DNA of 64,000 bases from Betaproteobacteria bacterium LSUCC0117 (GCA_030441535.1 JAUJFZ010000006.1:137024-201023); one strand, 5' to 3'. Counted from the stretch's first letter, positions 18,401 to 27,061 are shown. Notes: generated by a model not told the origin, from the letters alone. Made by a program: numbers and translations.

Positions 18401-19451
18401 CTACGCGCCCGCAACGACCACTCCGCTGGTTCGCAGCAGCTTGACTAATGGGCTCCACCAGCAACTGCTCGACTTTTTGGCGGTAGCTGTAACGCTTGAC
18501 TCGCGCCGTTCCTGCATCGATCACAAAGCGGATACCGGGCACCGTCAATGACGTTTCCGCGACGTTCGTTGCAAGCACCACACGACGGCGTCCGCCGGTT
18601 TCAAACACGCGGTCCTGCTCAGCTTGGCTAAGTCTCGAAAACAGCGGAAGAATCTCCGTGTCGCGCAACACGGGCTGATGGCTGAGGTGCTTGCGCAGGT
18701 GGTCTGTGGCCTCGCGAATTTCACGCTCACCCGGTAAGAAAACCAAAATATCGCCCTGACTGGCGTGTCCACCACCACGCCACAACTCGTCCACCCCATC
18801 TGCGATGGCCGTGTTGAGGTCGGTATCTTTGGATTCTTCGAAAGGTCGCCAACGAATCTCCACCGGATAAGTTCGACCAGAGACCTGCACGATGGGCGCG
18901 GGACCTTTGCTGGACGCGAAGTACTGCGCAAACCGATCTGCATCAATGGTTGCTGAAGTCACAATCACCTGAAGATCGGGTCGCCGAGGCAGCAACTGAC
19001 GCAGATAGCCCATCAAGAAATCAATATTGAGGCTGCGTTCATGCGCCTCATCGATGATGATGGTGTCGTAGGCCTTTAAAAGCGGATCGGTTTGAGTCTC
19101 CGCCAACAAAATCCCATCCGTCATGAGCTTCACGGATGCGTCTCGAGAGAGGCGATCTTGGAAGCGAACCTTGTAGCCCACCACCTCCCCCAATGGGGTG
19201 TTTAGCTCTGTCGCGATACGCTTTGCGACGCTACTTGCAGCAATCCTTCGGGGCTGGGTGTGCCCGATCAGTTTGCCGCCGTTGATGCGCCCTCGCCCAA
19301 GCGCCAGCGCCATTTTAGGTAGCTGCGTGGTTTTACCCGAGCCTGTCTCGCCACAGACGACGACCACTTGATGTGCCCGCATGAGCGCCATGATCTCTTC
19401 GCGCTTCGCGCTGACCGGTAGCGATTCAGGAAAATTTAGCTTTAAATCCAA
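15423..19451 (-). CDS. hrpA: ATP-dependent RNA helicase HrpA
   Basis: 1342 residues. DEAH-box motifs: GETGSGKTTQLPK (Walker A), DEAH in IIIDEAHERSL, SAT in VIVTSATIDADRF, and QRSGRCGRVADG (motif VI). The long C-terminal region of HrpA (DUF3418) is present. Compared with the E. coli protein there is an extra Pro/Lys/Thr-rich stretch of about 45 residues before LSNRQYEQVLRDQYINVRRAREW, probably a disordered linker. HrpA resolves stalled or collided ribosomes in E. coli. Convergent with cysB and divergent from argA. Cytoplasmic. Confidence 0.95.
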   Translation of the reverse strand: MDLKLNFPESLPVSAKREEIMALMRAHQVVVVCGETGSGKTTQLPKMALALGRGRINGGKLIGHTQPRRIAASSVAKRIATELNTPLGEVVGYKVRFQDRLSRDASVKLMTDGILLAETQTDPLLKAYDTIIIDEAHERSLNIDFLMGYLRQLLPRRPDLQVIVTSATIDADRFAQYFASSKGPAPIVQVSGRTYPVEIRWRPFEESKDTDLNTAIADGVDELWRGGGHASQGDILVFLPGEREIREATDHLRKHLSHQPVLRDTEILPLFSRLSQAEQDRVFETGGRRRVVLATNVAETSLTVPGIRFVIDAGTARVKRYSYRQKVEQLLVEPISQAAANQRSGRCGRVADGIAIRLYDSTAFIARPAYTDPEILRSSLAAVILRMKSLHLGDIEQFAFIDPPPRRAVVDGYQLLNELGAVDDENVLTPLGMQLARLPLDPKVGRMILEAKQRGALAEVMVIAAALSLQDVRDRPIDKQAQADQAHKKFDDERSEFLGTLRLWAWMLRARGGMNHDALLSAWVSGPKTSTPPGQTLSGKNAHLRPEQRHPKANQTATKAGAEPETHKLSNRQYEQVLRDQYINVRRAREWRDVYSQLHTVVAEHGWKLNDKPAGYEALHLSLLSGLLGNVGCKSDAEDWYLGARGIKFYAHPGANLSKKAGKWVVVAELVQTARLFGRGIAAIDPKWLEEVGAHLLKRQLLEPHWEKKSAHVVALERATLYGLTVYSQRRVRYDRIDPETARTIFIRDGLVGGAYDCRLPFLAANQRLIKEVLDLEHKSRRQDVLVDDALIEAFYDAQLPADVFSGDTLERWYRVVAKQDPKCLYLTRETLMRHEASGVTHQAFPKLLRVGGVDCPATYLHEPGDAKDGVTVEVPIFALNQVDPARCEWLVPGLLKEKIQGLLKSLPQKPRARLVPIPQTAAEMAVTLSGPDTFGQGSLIEVLTAQIKAKTGLDVKTTDLKPDSLSPHLLMNIRVVDAHGRQLGMGRHIATLKAQLGGQARGAFQALAQLKLAKLPPAPEVSNSPTGGAPPAKSSDAKLAAQSTVDTDNRSYGGVVWDSSARYTNWSFGTLPELMEIRQGQQTLVGFPALVDKHDAVAIEVFDEPDVAARHHRLGLLRLFAFQIKDALKYLEKNIPDLQAMSVAYMSLGTAEALRTQIIEVALDRAFLQAPLPQDATAFAARIGEGRGRLTLIANEVARACGDVLSAYSKVQRKLRDAKNMATVVQDVEQQLARIMPKDFVRQTPATDLPHLTRYLNAILARIDKARSDPARDATQAREVQRLEQSFYRLVAQRNGQLDEASQHFKWLLEELRVGLFAQELRTRQPVSVKRLEKALALLQT

Positions 19452-19572
19452 CGTAAAACCCGAGTTTCAAACACAAATGTAAAAGTGAACAAGGAACGAT
19501 TATCCTTATGACTTCAGTGGGCCCTTCACCGGGGGCGATATTTGTTTCAATCAACCACCCCAGCGCGCTGCC

Positions 19573-20910
19573 ATGTCTGACGTTTTCAACTTCACATTTG
19601 TTCCTTGGTTTCGGTCTGTAGCCCCCTACATTCACATGCACCGGGGTAAGACGCTAGTCGTTGGACTGGCCGGTGAAGCCATCGCAGCGGGTAAGCTCCC
19701 CAGCATTGTGCAGGACTTGGCACTGATTCAAAGCATGGGCGTTCGCATCGTCTTGGTGCACGGCTTTCGCCCCCAGGTGAACGAACAGCTGGCTGCTAAA
19801 GGACACTCCGCTGCCTTTGCAATGGGGACCCGCATTACTGACTCGGTGGCGTTGGATTGCGCTCAAGAAGCCGCGGGACAGCTGCGCTATGAGATTGAAG
19901 CCGCGTTTAGCCAAGCGCTGCCCAATACGCCCATGGCCGGTGCGAAAGTGCGTGTACTCTCAGGCAACTTCATCACGGCGCGCCCCATTGGGTTGGTCGA
20001 TGGCATTGATTTCATGCACTCAGGCATGGTGCGCAAGGTAGATGCCCACGGTATTGCAAGCGCGCTCGACATGGGCGCTTTGGTGCTTCTGTCGCCTTTT
20101 GGCTTCTCCCCAACCGGTGAGGCCTTCAACTTGGCCATGGAGGACGTCGCCACCGCGACCGCAATCGCGCTGCAGGCGGACAAGCTGATGTTTCTGACGG
20201 AAATTCCGGGTCTTCACGCCGACCTCAACGACCCTGAAACTGCGATCACAACCGAATTGCCATTGGCCCAAGCCAAGGCGATCCTCAACAGCCTGCCCAA
20301 GGCGGACCAGCCAAGCGACACCAGTTTTTACCTGCGCTACTGTGTGCAGGCCTGCGAGGCGGGCGTCGAGCGCAGCCATATCCTGCCCTTCGCAGTCGAC
20401 GGTGCGCCCCTGCTGGAGATTTACACCCACGATGGCATTGGCACCATGGTGGTCGACGAAAAATTAGAAAGCCTGCGCGAAGCCTCGATTGACGATGTCA
20501 GCGGTATCTTGGCCTTGATTGAGCCGCTCGAAAAAGAAGGCGTGCTGGTCAAGCGCGACCGTACCGAAATTGAGCGCGACGCCGCGAATTACACGATCAT
20601 TGAGCACGACGGGGTGATTTTCGGTTGCGCCGCGCTGTACCCCTACCCCGAGGAGCGCACGGGTGAGATGGCCGCGTTAACCGTCTCGCCGCACAGCCAA
20701 GCGCAGGGGGACGGCGAGCGGCTCCTCAAGCGTATCGAGCAACGGGCAAGAGCCTTGGGTCTGAAAAGCATCTTCGTTCTCACCACCCGCACCATGCACT
20801 GGTTCATCAAGCGGGGATTTATTGAAGTCGCCCCCGATTCGCTACCCGAGGCACGAAAAAGCAAATACAACTGGGATCGGCGCAGCAAGGTTTTCTTGAA
20901 AAAGCTTTAA
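19573..20910 (+). CDS. argA: N-acetylglutamate synthase
   Basis: 445 residues. The N-terminal amino acid kinase-like domain (VVGLAGEAIAAG, then RIVLVHGFRPQVNEQL) binds arginine in this family, and the C-terminal GNAT domain contains ALTVSPHSQAQGDGERLL, the acetyl-CoA loop. It makes N-acetylglutamate, the first step of arginine synthesis, and is normally feedback-inhibited by arginine. It ends four bases inside the convergent dsbB gene. No arginine leader is obvious upstream. Confidence 0.95.
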   Translation: MSDVFNFTFVPWFRSVAPYIHMHRGKTLVVGLAGEAIAAGKLPSIVQDLALIQSMGVRIVLVHGFRPQVNEQLAAKGHSAAFAMGTRITDSVALDCAQEAAGQLRYEIEAAFSQALPNTPMAGAKVRVLSGNFITARPIGLVDGIDFMHSGMVRKVDAHGIASALDMGALVLLSPFGFSPTGEAFNLAMEDVATATAIALQADKLMFLTEIPGLHADLNDPETAITTELPLAQAKAILNSLPKADQPSDTSFYLRYCVQACEAGVERSHILPFAVDGAPLLEIYTHDGIGTMVVDEKLESLREASIDDVSGILALIEPLEKEGVLVKRDRTEIERDAANYTIIEHDGVIFGCAALYPYPEERTGEMAALTVSPHSQAQGDGERLLKRIEQRARALGLKSIFVLTTRTMHWFIKRGFIEVAPDSLPEARKSKYNWDRRSKVFLKKL

Positions 20911-21425
20911 GCGCGACACCCGCGCCGCCACACCAAAATGATGGCGCCGACCATCGCCACGAAATTGATGAACGACCAGTTGGCGATGGACAACCCCAAA
21001 AACGTCCAATCGACCGCGGTGCAATCCCCACTACCTTTGAGCAGCATGGGGATCACTTTTTGCAAGGGGAACGCTTCGATCATGCCGTAGAAGTCACGTC
21101 CGCACGAGAAGATCTCTGGTGGATACCACTGCAACCAGCTCTGGCGTGCCGCTACAAATGCACCCCCAACCGCGAACAAGGCTGCCAGGATCATCCACAG
21201 GCCCCGCGCACCGCTGCCTTTGGTGTAGGCGGCAAAGGCACTAAAAACCAATGTCAGGATGAGCGCATAGCGCTGCACGATACACATGGGACAGGGTTCA
21301 AGGCCCGAAACGTGCTGTAGGTAAAAGCCATAAGCCAGCAAGCCAAAGCACCACAGCGCAATCACACCGCTTAAGCGACGTGCCCATCGCGCTTGTTGGG
21401 TCTCTATGGCAAAAAGGGGCTGCAT
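20907..21425 (-). CDS. dsbB: disulfide bond formation protein B
   Basis: 172 residues with four membrane segments. The first periplasmic loop carries the redox pair Cys45-Pro-Met-Cys48, and the second pair is Cys108 (FSCGRD) and Cys135 (GDCTAV), as required for passing electrons from DsbA to quinone. The length is normal. The 3' end overlaps the convergent argA stop by four bases. Inner membrane protein that keeps DsbA oxidised. Confidence 0.94.
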   Translation of the reverse strand: MQPLFAIETQQARWARRLSGVIALWCFGLLAYGFYLQHVSGLEPCPMCIVQRYALILTLVFSAFAAYTKGSGARGLWMILAALFAVGGAFVAARQSWLQWYPPEIFSCGRDFYGMIEAFPLQKVIPMLLKGSGDCTAVDWTFLGLSIANWSFINFVAMVGAIILVWRRGCRA

Positions 21426-21568
21426 GGCGTCTCCTGAATCTCGTCTTGTAATTTAGTTAACCCCCCTATGGTAATGGCTACGAGCTTCATGAATGGAAAT
21501 GCCGGTCTTTCATTAGCGGAACCTGAATTGTTGGTACAGTAACGCCATTGATTAAAGGAAGTCGCTTC

Positions 21569-21844
21569 ATGACACGGATGGTTAATTGCATCAAATTGGG
21601 GGTTGAGTCTGAGGGATTGGACTTCCCGCCTTACCCGGGGGAGCTAGGCAAAAAGCTGTGGCTCAACGTGAGTAAACAAGCATGGGCGGATTGGCTGAAA
21701 CACCAAACCATGCTGGTAAACGAGAACCGACTCAACTTGGCAGACGCGCGTGCGCGGCAATATTTGGCACGTCAAATGGAAAATCACTTCTTCGGTGACG
21801 GCGCTGACGCCGCGCAAGGCTACGTCCCGCCCACCCAAAGTTAA
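21569..21844 (+). CDS. yggX: Fe(II)-trafficking protein YggX
   Basis: 91 residues from ATG 21569, which has AAAGGAAG seven bases upstream; the in-frame TTG at 21548 lacks such a site. The family N-terminus TRMVNCIKLGVESEGLDFPPYPGELGK is intact, including the conserved Cys, and the C-terminal half carries RQYLARQMENHFFGDG. YggX protects Fe-S enzymes from oxidative damage. It lies nine bases ahead of the mnmC-like gene and is probably cotranscribed with it. Confidence 0.93.
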   Translation: MTRMVNCIKLGVESEGLDFPPYPGELGKKLWLNVSKQAWADWLKHQTMLVNENRLNLADARARQYLARQMENHFFGDGADAAQGYVPPTQS

Positions 21845-21852
21845 GTTCCCCC

Positions 21853-23001
21853 GTGCTGGGACGGTCGTCGCCACACGCCGCCATCATCGGCTGCGGACTG
21901 GCGGGTGCGGCGACTGCGATTGCACTGGCCAAGCTCGGTTGGCGCATCACGGTTTACGAGTCCGGTGACAACCCAGCGAGCGGTGCCTCCGCCCTTCCTG
22001 TGGGCATGCTCAGCCCGCACCATACGACTCAGCCCACACCGCTTAGCCGGCTGACGGCGCAAGGGCTGTCTGTCACCCGTAGCCACCTGCAAACCTACCT
22101 GCCTGACGGTCATGGTTGGGTCGCTACATCGGTCGAAAACTACGAACGTGGCGACCTCCATCAGCCCCCTGTTTTGCAAGGCGTCGACCTGGCTCATATC
22201 ATCCAACCGGCTTGCCTGATTGACGCGTGGCTGAATCACGCAAGGGCACTCACCTCGCTCGAACTGTGCACCCAAACGCCAATTACGCGCTTGCATTTTG
22301 ACGACGTCACTCGGCACTGGAACCTTCTCTCAACAACGGGTGCCGTCCGCTCGGCAGCGTCTCATGTGGTCGTTGCCAACGCCCACGCGGCACCGCACTT
22401 ATTGGGGACACTGGCGCTCGGTCTCCGTCCCGTTGCGGGGCAGATCACCCTCGGGCCCAGCCAAATGGGCACAGACAGTCCATCGCGGATCACGCCCAAA
22501 CGGTTGAGTGGCGTTTACGTACCGCACTTTCTGACCCGCGCGGGCGCCGTGTGGAGTGTCGGTGCGACTTACCGTCGGGGCTCAGATGATCTTGCCGTCC
22601 GCGCACGCGACCGGGCCGCTAACCACGACCTCCTCGCCAGCATCGCCCCCGAAGCCACCGACCGGTGGTCTGCGCAGGCCAAAGAGAACTTATTGCATGA
22701 TTGGGTTGGCGTGCGATGCGCGTCGATCGATCGCATGCCCTTGGTGGGAGCCTTGCCTTTTGGCGTTCACGCGGGCATTGACCCCAGCGCAGCACGACAT
22801 CACATACCCACCGCGCCCGGTCTATACGGTCTGCTCGCACTCGGATCCCGAGGCCTTAGCCTGGCCCCGTTATTGGGGGAAGTATTGGCGGCCAAAATGA
22901 GCGGGCAGCCAAGCCCACTGCCTTTGGATCTTGAAAAAGCGATCGATCCCCGTCGCGCCCTGCTGCAGAGCGCGCGCCAAGCGCTCAAGACCCGTCAATA
23001 G
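21853..23001 (+). CDS. mnmC: FAD-dependent cmnm5s2U34 oxidoreductase, stand-alone MnmC(o) domain
   Basis: 382 residues. FAD-binding motif GCGLAGAATAIALAK near residue 13, and GASALPVGMLSPHHT, which is typical of the oxidase half of MnmC; the C-terminal DWVGVRCASIDRMPLVGALP is also family-typical. In E. coli MnmC is bifunctional: this half removes the carboxymethyl group from cmnm5s2U34 in tRNA, and the other half methylates the product. Here only the oxidase is present, and no methyltransferase gene adjoins it, so the methylase must be elsewhere or absent. The start is uncertain; an ATG-like codon nine bases after the yggX stop was used. Confidence 0.85.
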   Translation: MLGRSSPHAAIIGCGLAGAATAIALAKLGWRITVYESGDNPASGASALPVGMLSPHHTTQPTPLSRLTAQGLSVTRSHLQTYLPDGHGWVATSVENYERGDLHQPPVLQGVDLAHIIQPACLIDAWLNHARALTSLELCTQTPITRLHFDDVTRHWNLLSTTGAVRSAASHVVVANAHAAPHLLGTLALGLRPVAGQITLGPSQMGTDSPSRITPKRLSGVYVPHFLTRAGAVWSVGATYRRGSDDLAVRARDRAANHDLLASIAPEATDRWSAQAKENLLHDWVGVRCASIDRMPLVGALPFGVHAGIDPSAARHHIPTAPGLYGLLALGSRGLSLAPLLGEVLAAKMSGQPSPLPLDLEKAIDPRRALLQSARQALKTRQ

Positions 23002-23020
23002 CCCATATACGTCAATCGGC

Positions 23021-23055
23021 ATAAGTGGATAAGAAAAATATCGTTTGGAAATAAG
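23021..23055 (+). promoter_or_regulatory. possible CysB site: three ATAAG repeats
   Basis: ATAAG occurs at 23021-23025, 23029-23033 and 23051-23055, in the 105 bases before the sulfite reductase start. CysB sites are AT-rich and loosely conserved, so this is a suggestion only, supported by the gene it precedes and the CysB-type gene at 14,460. Confidence 0.3.
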
Positions 23056-23106
23056 ACCGCTTGACCTAAAGTCGTGGCCTCCAAAGCCAACCGATTGCAA
23101 GTGCAC

Positions 23107-24870
23107 ATGTACGCCTACACCGAGTTTGACCAAACCTTCATAGAGCAGCGCGCCGCGCAGTACCGAGACCAATTGAACCGGTGGCAATCCGGCGCCTTGT
23201 CCGAAGATGAGTTCAAGCCGCTGCGACTGCAGAACGGATGGTACGTGCAACGCTTCGCTCCCATGCTACGGGTCGCGATTCCCTATGGTGTCGTGTCCAG
23301 CCGGCAACTGCGCGTGCTGGCGGAGATCGCCCGTACCTACGACCACAAGGACCTCTCATCCATTGACACCACGGTAGCCGGTCTGAGCGATGTGACCTCC
23401 CTGCCCGACCATTGCGCCCACTTCACCACACGTCAAAACGTCCAGTTCAATTGGATACCACTGTCGAAGAGTGCGGATGTGATGGACCTGCTTGCCACCG
23501 CAGGCCTGCACGGTATCCAAACCAGCGGCAACTGCATACGCAACACCACCACCGACGCCTTCGCAGGCATTGCGCCAGACGAGCTGGTTGACCCCCGCCC
23601 CTTTGCCGAACTGATCCGCCAATGGAGCACCCTGCATCCTGAATTCGCATTTTTACCCCGTAAATTCAAAGTCGCCATAACCGGCGCTTCAGAGGATCGC
23701 GCCGCGACCCGCTGGCACGACGTGGGATTGCGTCTGGTGGCGAACGATGATGACGACCTCGGTTTTGAAGTGTCAGTCGGGGGCGGCATGGGGCGCACCC
23801 CTGTCATTGGGCGCATCCTGCGATCGTTCGTGCCTGCGTTTGACATCCTCGACTACCTCACCGCGGTGATTCGAGTCTATAACCGTTGGGGCCGACGCGA
23901 CAACCTTTACAAAGCACGCATCAAGATTTTGGTGAAGGCTGAGGGGCAAGCATATATCGACGAGGTCGACGCCGAATTCGAAGCCCTCCAAACCGTTGAC
24001 GGTAGCCCCAACCGGATCACAGCCACACGATTCGCCGAAGTCGCTGCGGCATTCTCTCCCCCATCGCGCGATCAAGGCGCCATTCCCACCCAAGAAAAAA
24101 TAGCCGCAATCCTGGCTGCCGCCTCACGGGATGAGGCTGGATTTGACAGCTGGTTGATCCAGAACGTACGCCCACACAAAGTGCCGCACCTGCGCGCAGT
24201 GACCCTTTCATTCAAGCGTGTAGGATACGCGCCCGGCGACGCAACAGCCGCCCAGCTTGACGCTGCAGCACAGCTTGCCGATACCTACAGCGCGGGTGAA
24301 CTGCGCGTCACGCACACCCAAAATTTGGTACTTCCATGGGTGCGCTGCGATGCACTGCCCGCGCTGTGGCGGGATGCGAAAGCCTTGGGGCTGGCGAAAC
24401 CCAATATCGGCTTACTGACTGACATGATCGCTTGCCCTGGGGGAGATTTTTGCAGCCTCGCGAACGCACGTTCGCTGTCCCTCGCATCCGCCATCACGGC
24501 GCGTTACCAGGATTTAGATGAGCTGATGGACCTCGGCGCTATCGATCTGCACATCAGCGGCTGTATCAACTCATGCGGCCACCATCACAGTGGACACATC
24601 GGTATTCTAGGTGTGGACAAAGATGGGCAAGAGTGGTACCAAATCACCTTGGCAGGCTCTGACGGAGCGTCAATTGGCGGTGAAGCGCGGCCGGGGCGGG
24701 TCGTAGGCCCTTCTTTTGCCGCAGATGAGGTTGTCGGGGCTATCGAGGCGATTCTCGACACCTACAACCATTTGCGCGTGAGGGGTGAGGCCTTTATCGC
24801 CACCCTCGACCGCGTCGGACACGACCCATTCAAAGCTGCCGCACACCAGGCGCGCTTGGCAACCGCTTGA
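23107..24870 (+). CDS. cysI: ferredoxin-type sulfite/nitrite reductase hemoprotein
   Basis: 587 residues from ATG 23107 (MYAYTEFDQTFIEQR), matching the usual family start; a GTG at 23074 is less likely. Two ferredoxin-like nitrite/sulfite reductase halves are visible. The siroheme/[4Fe-4S] ligands are complete: Cys-x5-Cys in ACPGGDFCSL and Cys-x3-Cys in GCINSCGHHH. It reduces sulfite to sulfide by six electrons. The downstream ferredoxin and ferredoxin reductase suggest the electron source. Nitrite reduction cannot be excluded by sequence, but the DUF934 partner and the CysB-type gene favour sulfite. Confidence 0.9.
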   Translation: MYAYTEFDQTFIEQRAAQYRDQLNRWQSGALSEDEFKPLRLQNGWYVQRFAPMLRVAIPYGVVSSRQLRVLAEIARTYDHKDLSSIDTTVAGLSDVTSLPDHCAHFTTRQNVQFNWIPLSKSADVMDLLATAGLHGIQTSGNCIRNTTTDAFAGIAPDELVDPRPFAELIRQWSTLHPEFAFLPRKFKVAITGASEDRAATRWHDVGLRLVANDDDDLGFEVSVGGGMGRTPVIGRILRSFVPAFDILDYLTAVIRVYNRWGRRDNLYKARIKILVKAEGQAYIDEVDAEFEALQTVDGSPNRITATRFAEVAAAFSPPSRDQGAIPTQEKIAAILAAASRDEAGFDSWLIQNVRPHKVPHLRAVTLSFKRVGYAPGDATAAQLDAAAQLADTYSAGELRVTHTQNLVLPWVRCDALPALWRDAKALGLAKPNIGLLTDMIACPGGDFCSLANARSLSLASAITARYQDLDELMDLGAIDLHISGCINSCGHHHSGHIGILGVDKDGQEWYQITLAGSDGASIGGEARPGRVVGPSFAADEVVGAIEAILDTYNHLRVRGEAFIATLDRVGHDPFKAAAHQARLATA

Positions 24871-24894
24871 CACTCACCTAACCCACACACCCCT

Positions 24895-25293
24895 ATGCAT
24901 ACGACACCAGAGATTCAACTGACGACAGCCAACACAGCGGAGGCCGCAGCGTGGTTGCGAGAGGCGCTAGCGATCGATAACACGGCTGAGGTCCCAATAG
25001 ATGGCTCACACACGTCGCAGGCCATTAGTCTGAATTTCCCCAAGTTCGCTGACGGCAGAGCCTACTCTCAAGCCGCTCTACTGCGCGGGCGTTTGGGGGC
25101 TACAGGCCCTCTTATCGCGACCGGCGATGTATTGGTTGACCAGGTTCTGCAAATGGCTAGATGTGGTTTCAGCCATGCCATTTTGCGAGCGGATCAATCG
25201 CTGGAGGCGGCACAGCGCCAAATGGCTCGATACAGTCGCTTCTACCAGGTCGATGCCTATCAGATAGAAGCCCCGCTGCGCCGGGAAGATTAA
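24895..25293 (+). CDS. DUF934 protein of the sulfite reduction operon
   Basis: 132 residues. The core SLNFPKFADGRAYSQAALLRGR and the C-terminal ARYSRFYQVDAYQ are the DUF934 signature. The family is nearly always next to cysI in proteobacteria and is thought to help sulfite reduction, but its activity is not established. It starts 24 bases after cysI on the same strand. No signal peptide or metal motif is visible. Cytoplasmic. Confidence 0.88.
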   Translation: MHTTPEIQLTTANTAEAAAWLREALAIDNTAEVPIDGSHTSQAISLNFPKFADGRAYSQAALLRGRLGATGPLIATGDVLVDQVLQMARCGFSHAILRADQSLEAAQRQMARYSRFYQVDAYQIEAPLRRED

Positions 25294-25364
25294 GGCTTGC
25301 CCCGCCCGAGCGGCCAACAAACCATTAAAATCATGTATTTGCATCTCGTTACCAACACAAAACC

Positions 25365-25694
25365 ATGACACACGTCGTTACCGAAGCCTGTATCAAATGT
25401 AAGTACACCGACTGCGTGGACGTCTGTCCCGTGGACTGCTTCCGCGAAGGGCCCAACTTCCTGACCATCGATCCAGACGAGTGCATCGATTGCGCTGTGT
25501 GTATTCCTGAGTGCCCCGTCTCTGCCATCTATGCAGAGGAAGACCTTCCCGAGGATCAGATGCACATGATCAAGCTCAATCTCGAGTTGTCACGTTTGCC
25601 CACTTGGAAAAGCATCACCAAACGCAAAGAGCCATTAGCCGACGCCGATGACTGGAAAGACAAACCCAACAAGCTTTCAGAATTGGTTCGCTAA
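25365..25694 (+). CDS. fdxA: 7Fe-8S type ferredoxin
   Basis: 109 residues. The N-terminal half has the cysteines of a 3Fe-4S/4Fe-4S ferredoxin: CIKCKYTDCVDVCPVDCF followed by CIDCAVCIPECP. The C-terminal extension with WKSITKRKEPLADADDW is typical of the proteobacterial FdxA group. Located between the sulfite reductase block and a ferredoxin-NADP reductase, so it is the likely electron donor to the reductase, though FdxA can serve several pathways. It starts about 70 bases after DUF934. Confidence 0.93.
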   Translation: MTHVVTEACIKCKYTDCVDVCPVDCFREGPNFLTIDPDECIDCAVCIPECPVSAIYAEEDLPEDQMHMIKLNLELSRLPTWKSITKRKEPLADADDWKDKPNKLSELVR

Positions 25695-25767
25695 ACCCGA
25701 CAAACGGTTTTCCGCCACGCTCTAACCGGCGAGCTTGCTCGCCATTTTTTTGCAAAATTTGCGCCTT

Positions 25768-26862
25768 ATGGATACCCTCGTTACTGCCCCCGTCACTCCT
25801 GAGATTCGTGCTGATGTAATCGAGACCGATGCCGTCATTATTGGTGCTGGGCCGGTTGGCCTCTTCCAAGTTTTCGAACTGGGCCTGCTAGAGATCAAGG
25901 CGCACGTGATCGACTCCTTAGCCTACGCCGGCGGGCAGCCCATGGAGCTTTATCCAGACAAGCCTATCTTTGATATTCCAGCTGTGCCCGTATGCACAGG
26001 AAAAGAACTCACCGACGCGTTGATGAAGCAGATTGAGCCGTTCAAGCCAACGTTCCATTTTGGCAGTGAAGTGAGCACCGTTTTGCAACAACCCGATGGT
26101 CGATTCTTTGTAGAGACCGGCAAAGGCACACAGTTTTTAACTAAAACCATCTTCATCGCAGCGGGCGTGGGAGCCTTCCAGCCGCGAACGCTCAAGGTTG
26201 ACGGCGTTGAAAAGTACGAGGGTTCGCAGGTCCACTACCGCGTCAAAAACCCAGCTGACTTTGCTGGTAAGAATCTGGTTATTCTGGGGGGGGGTGACTC
26301 GGCGCTGGACTGGACCCTGAACTTCGTCGCAGAAGGTCCGAACAAAGCGGAGAGCGTCATTTTGATCCATCGCCGTGATGGCTTCAAAGCGGCGCCCGCC
26401 AACGTCGCCAAAATGCGCGAATTGTGTGATGCCTATGAAATGCAATTCATCGTGGGTCAAGTCACGGGGCTCGATGAGCGTGACAATCAACTGGTTGGCG
26501 TCAAGGTCACAGGCTCCGACGGTGTGACGCGCGTTGTACCCATGGATGCGATGTTGATCTTCTTTGGCCTCAGCCCCAAGTTGGGGCCGATTGCACAATG
26601 GGGCCTTGACATCGAACGCAAACAATTGGTGGTGGATACTGAAAAATTTTCGACCAACGTACCCGGTATTTTTGCAGTAGGTGACATCAACACCTACCCT
26701 GGCAAAAAGAAGCTAATCCTCTCCGGCTTCCACGAATGTGCACTGGCAGCATTCGGTGCATCACCCATCATCAATCCCGAAAAACGGGTGCTGTTGCAGT
26801 ACACGACCACGAGTCCGAAACTCCACAAAGTGTTGGGCGTTGAAACGCCGACATTCGATTGA
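25768..26862 (+). CDS. ferredoxin--NADP reductase, thioredoxin-reductase-like type
   Basis: 364 residues from ATG 25768; an upstream in-frame codon at 25735 would add 11 unlikely residues. FAD motif GAGPVGLFQVFELG near residue 27, the AGGQPMELYPDKPIFDIP segment and the NAD(P) motif GGGDSALDWTLN mark the two-domain FNR family related to thioredoxin reductase, which lacks the redox CxxC. It moves electrons between NADPH and ferredoxin. Following fdxA on the same strand, it would complete the NADPH, ferredoxin, sulfite reductase chain. Cytoplasmic. Confidence 0.92.
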   Translation: MDTLVTAPVTPEIRADVIETDAVIIGAGPVGLFQVFELGLLEIKAHVIDSLAYAGGQPMELYPDKPIFDIPAVPVCTGKELTDALMKQIEPFKPTFHFGSEVSTVLQQPDGRFFVETGKGTQFLTKTIFIAAGVGAFQPRTLKVDGVEKYEGSQVHYRVKNPADFAGKNLVILGGGDSALDWTLNFVAEGPNKAESVILIHRRDGFKAAPANVAKMRELCDAYEMQFIVGQVTGLDERDNQLVGVKVTGSDGVTRVVPMDAMLIFFGLSPKLGPIAQWGLDIERKQLVVDTEKFSTNVPGIFAVGDINTYPGKKKLILSGFHECALAAFGASPIINPEKRVLLQYTTTSPKLHKVLGVETPTFD

Positions 26863-26913
26863 TGACGCACGCCGCTTTTTTTAACTGCGGACGAAAATGC
26901 TCGAAAATGCCGT

Positions 26914-26919
26914 TATAAT
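26914..26919 (+). promoter_or_regulatory. -10 element for tRNA-Asn
   Basis: Perfect TATAAT ending 9 bases before the mature tRNA 5' end. The -35 region is poor. Confidence 0.6.
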
Positions 26920-26928
26920 TTTGGCTGT

Positions 26929-27004
26929 TCCTCGATAGCTCAGTTGGTAGAGCGCCGGACTGTTAATCCGTAGGTCACTGGTTCGAGCCCAGTTCGAGGA
27001 GCCA
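26929..27004 (+). tRNA. tRNA-Asn (anticodon GTT)
   Basis: 76 nt with encoded CCA (27002-27004). Acceptor TCCTCGA/TCGAGGA is perfect, the anticodon loop is CTGTTAA with GTT, and the T-loop is TTCGAGC. Complete cloverleaf. Confidence 0.97.
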
Positions 27005-27018
27005 CTGTTTAAGCCAAA

Positions 27019-27054
27019 AAAGCCCAGTCACTGAAAAGTTGCTGGGCTTTTTTG
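27019..27054 (+). terminator. rho-independent terminator after tRNA-Asn
   Basis: Outer stem AGCCCAG (27021-27027) / CTGGGCT (27042-27048) with an inner ACT-GAAA-AGT hairpin, then a T run to 27053. The A run on the left lets it also serve the minus strand, where the small lipoprotein gene ends at 27062. Confidence 0.85.
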
Positions 27055-27061
27055 TTGTTTG

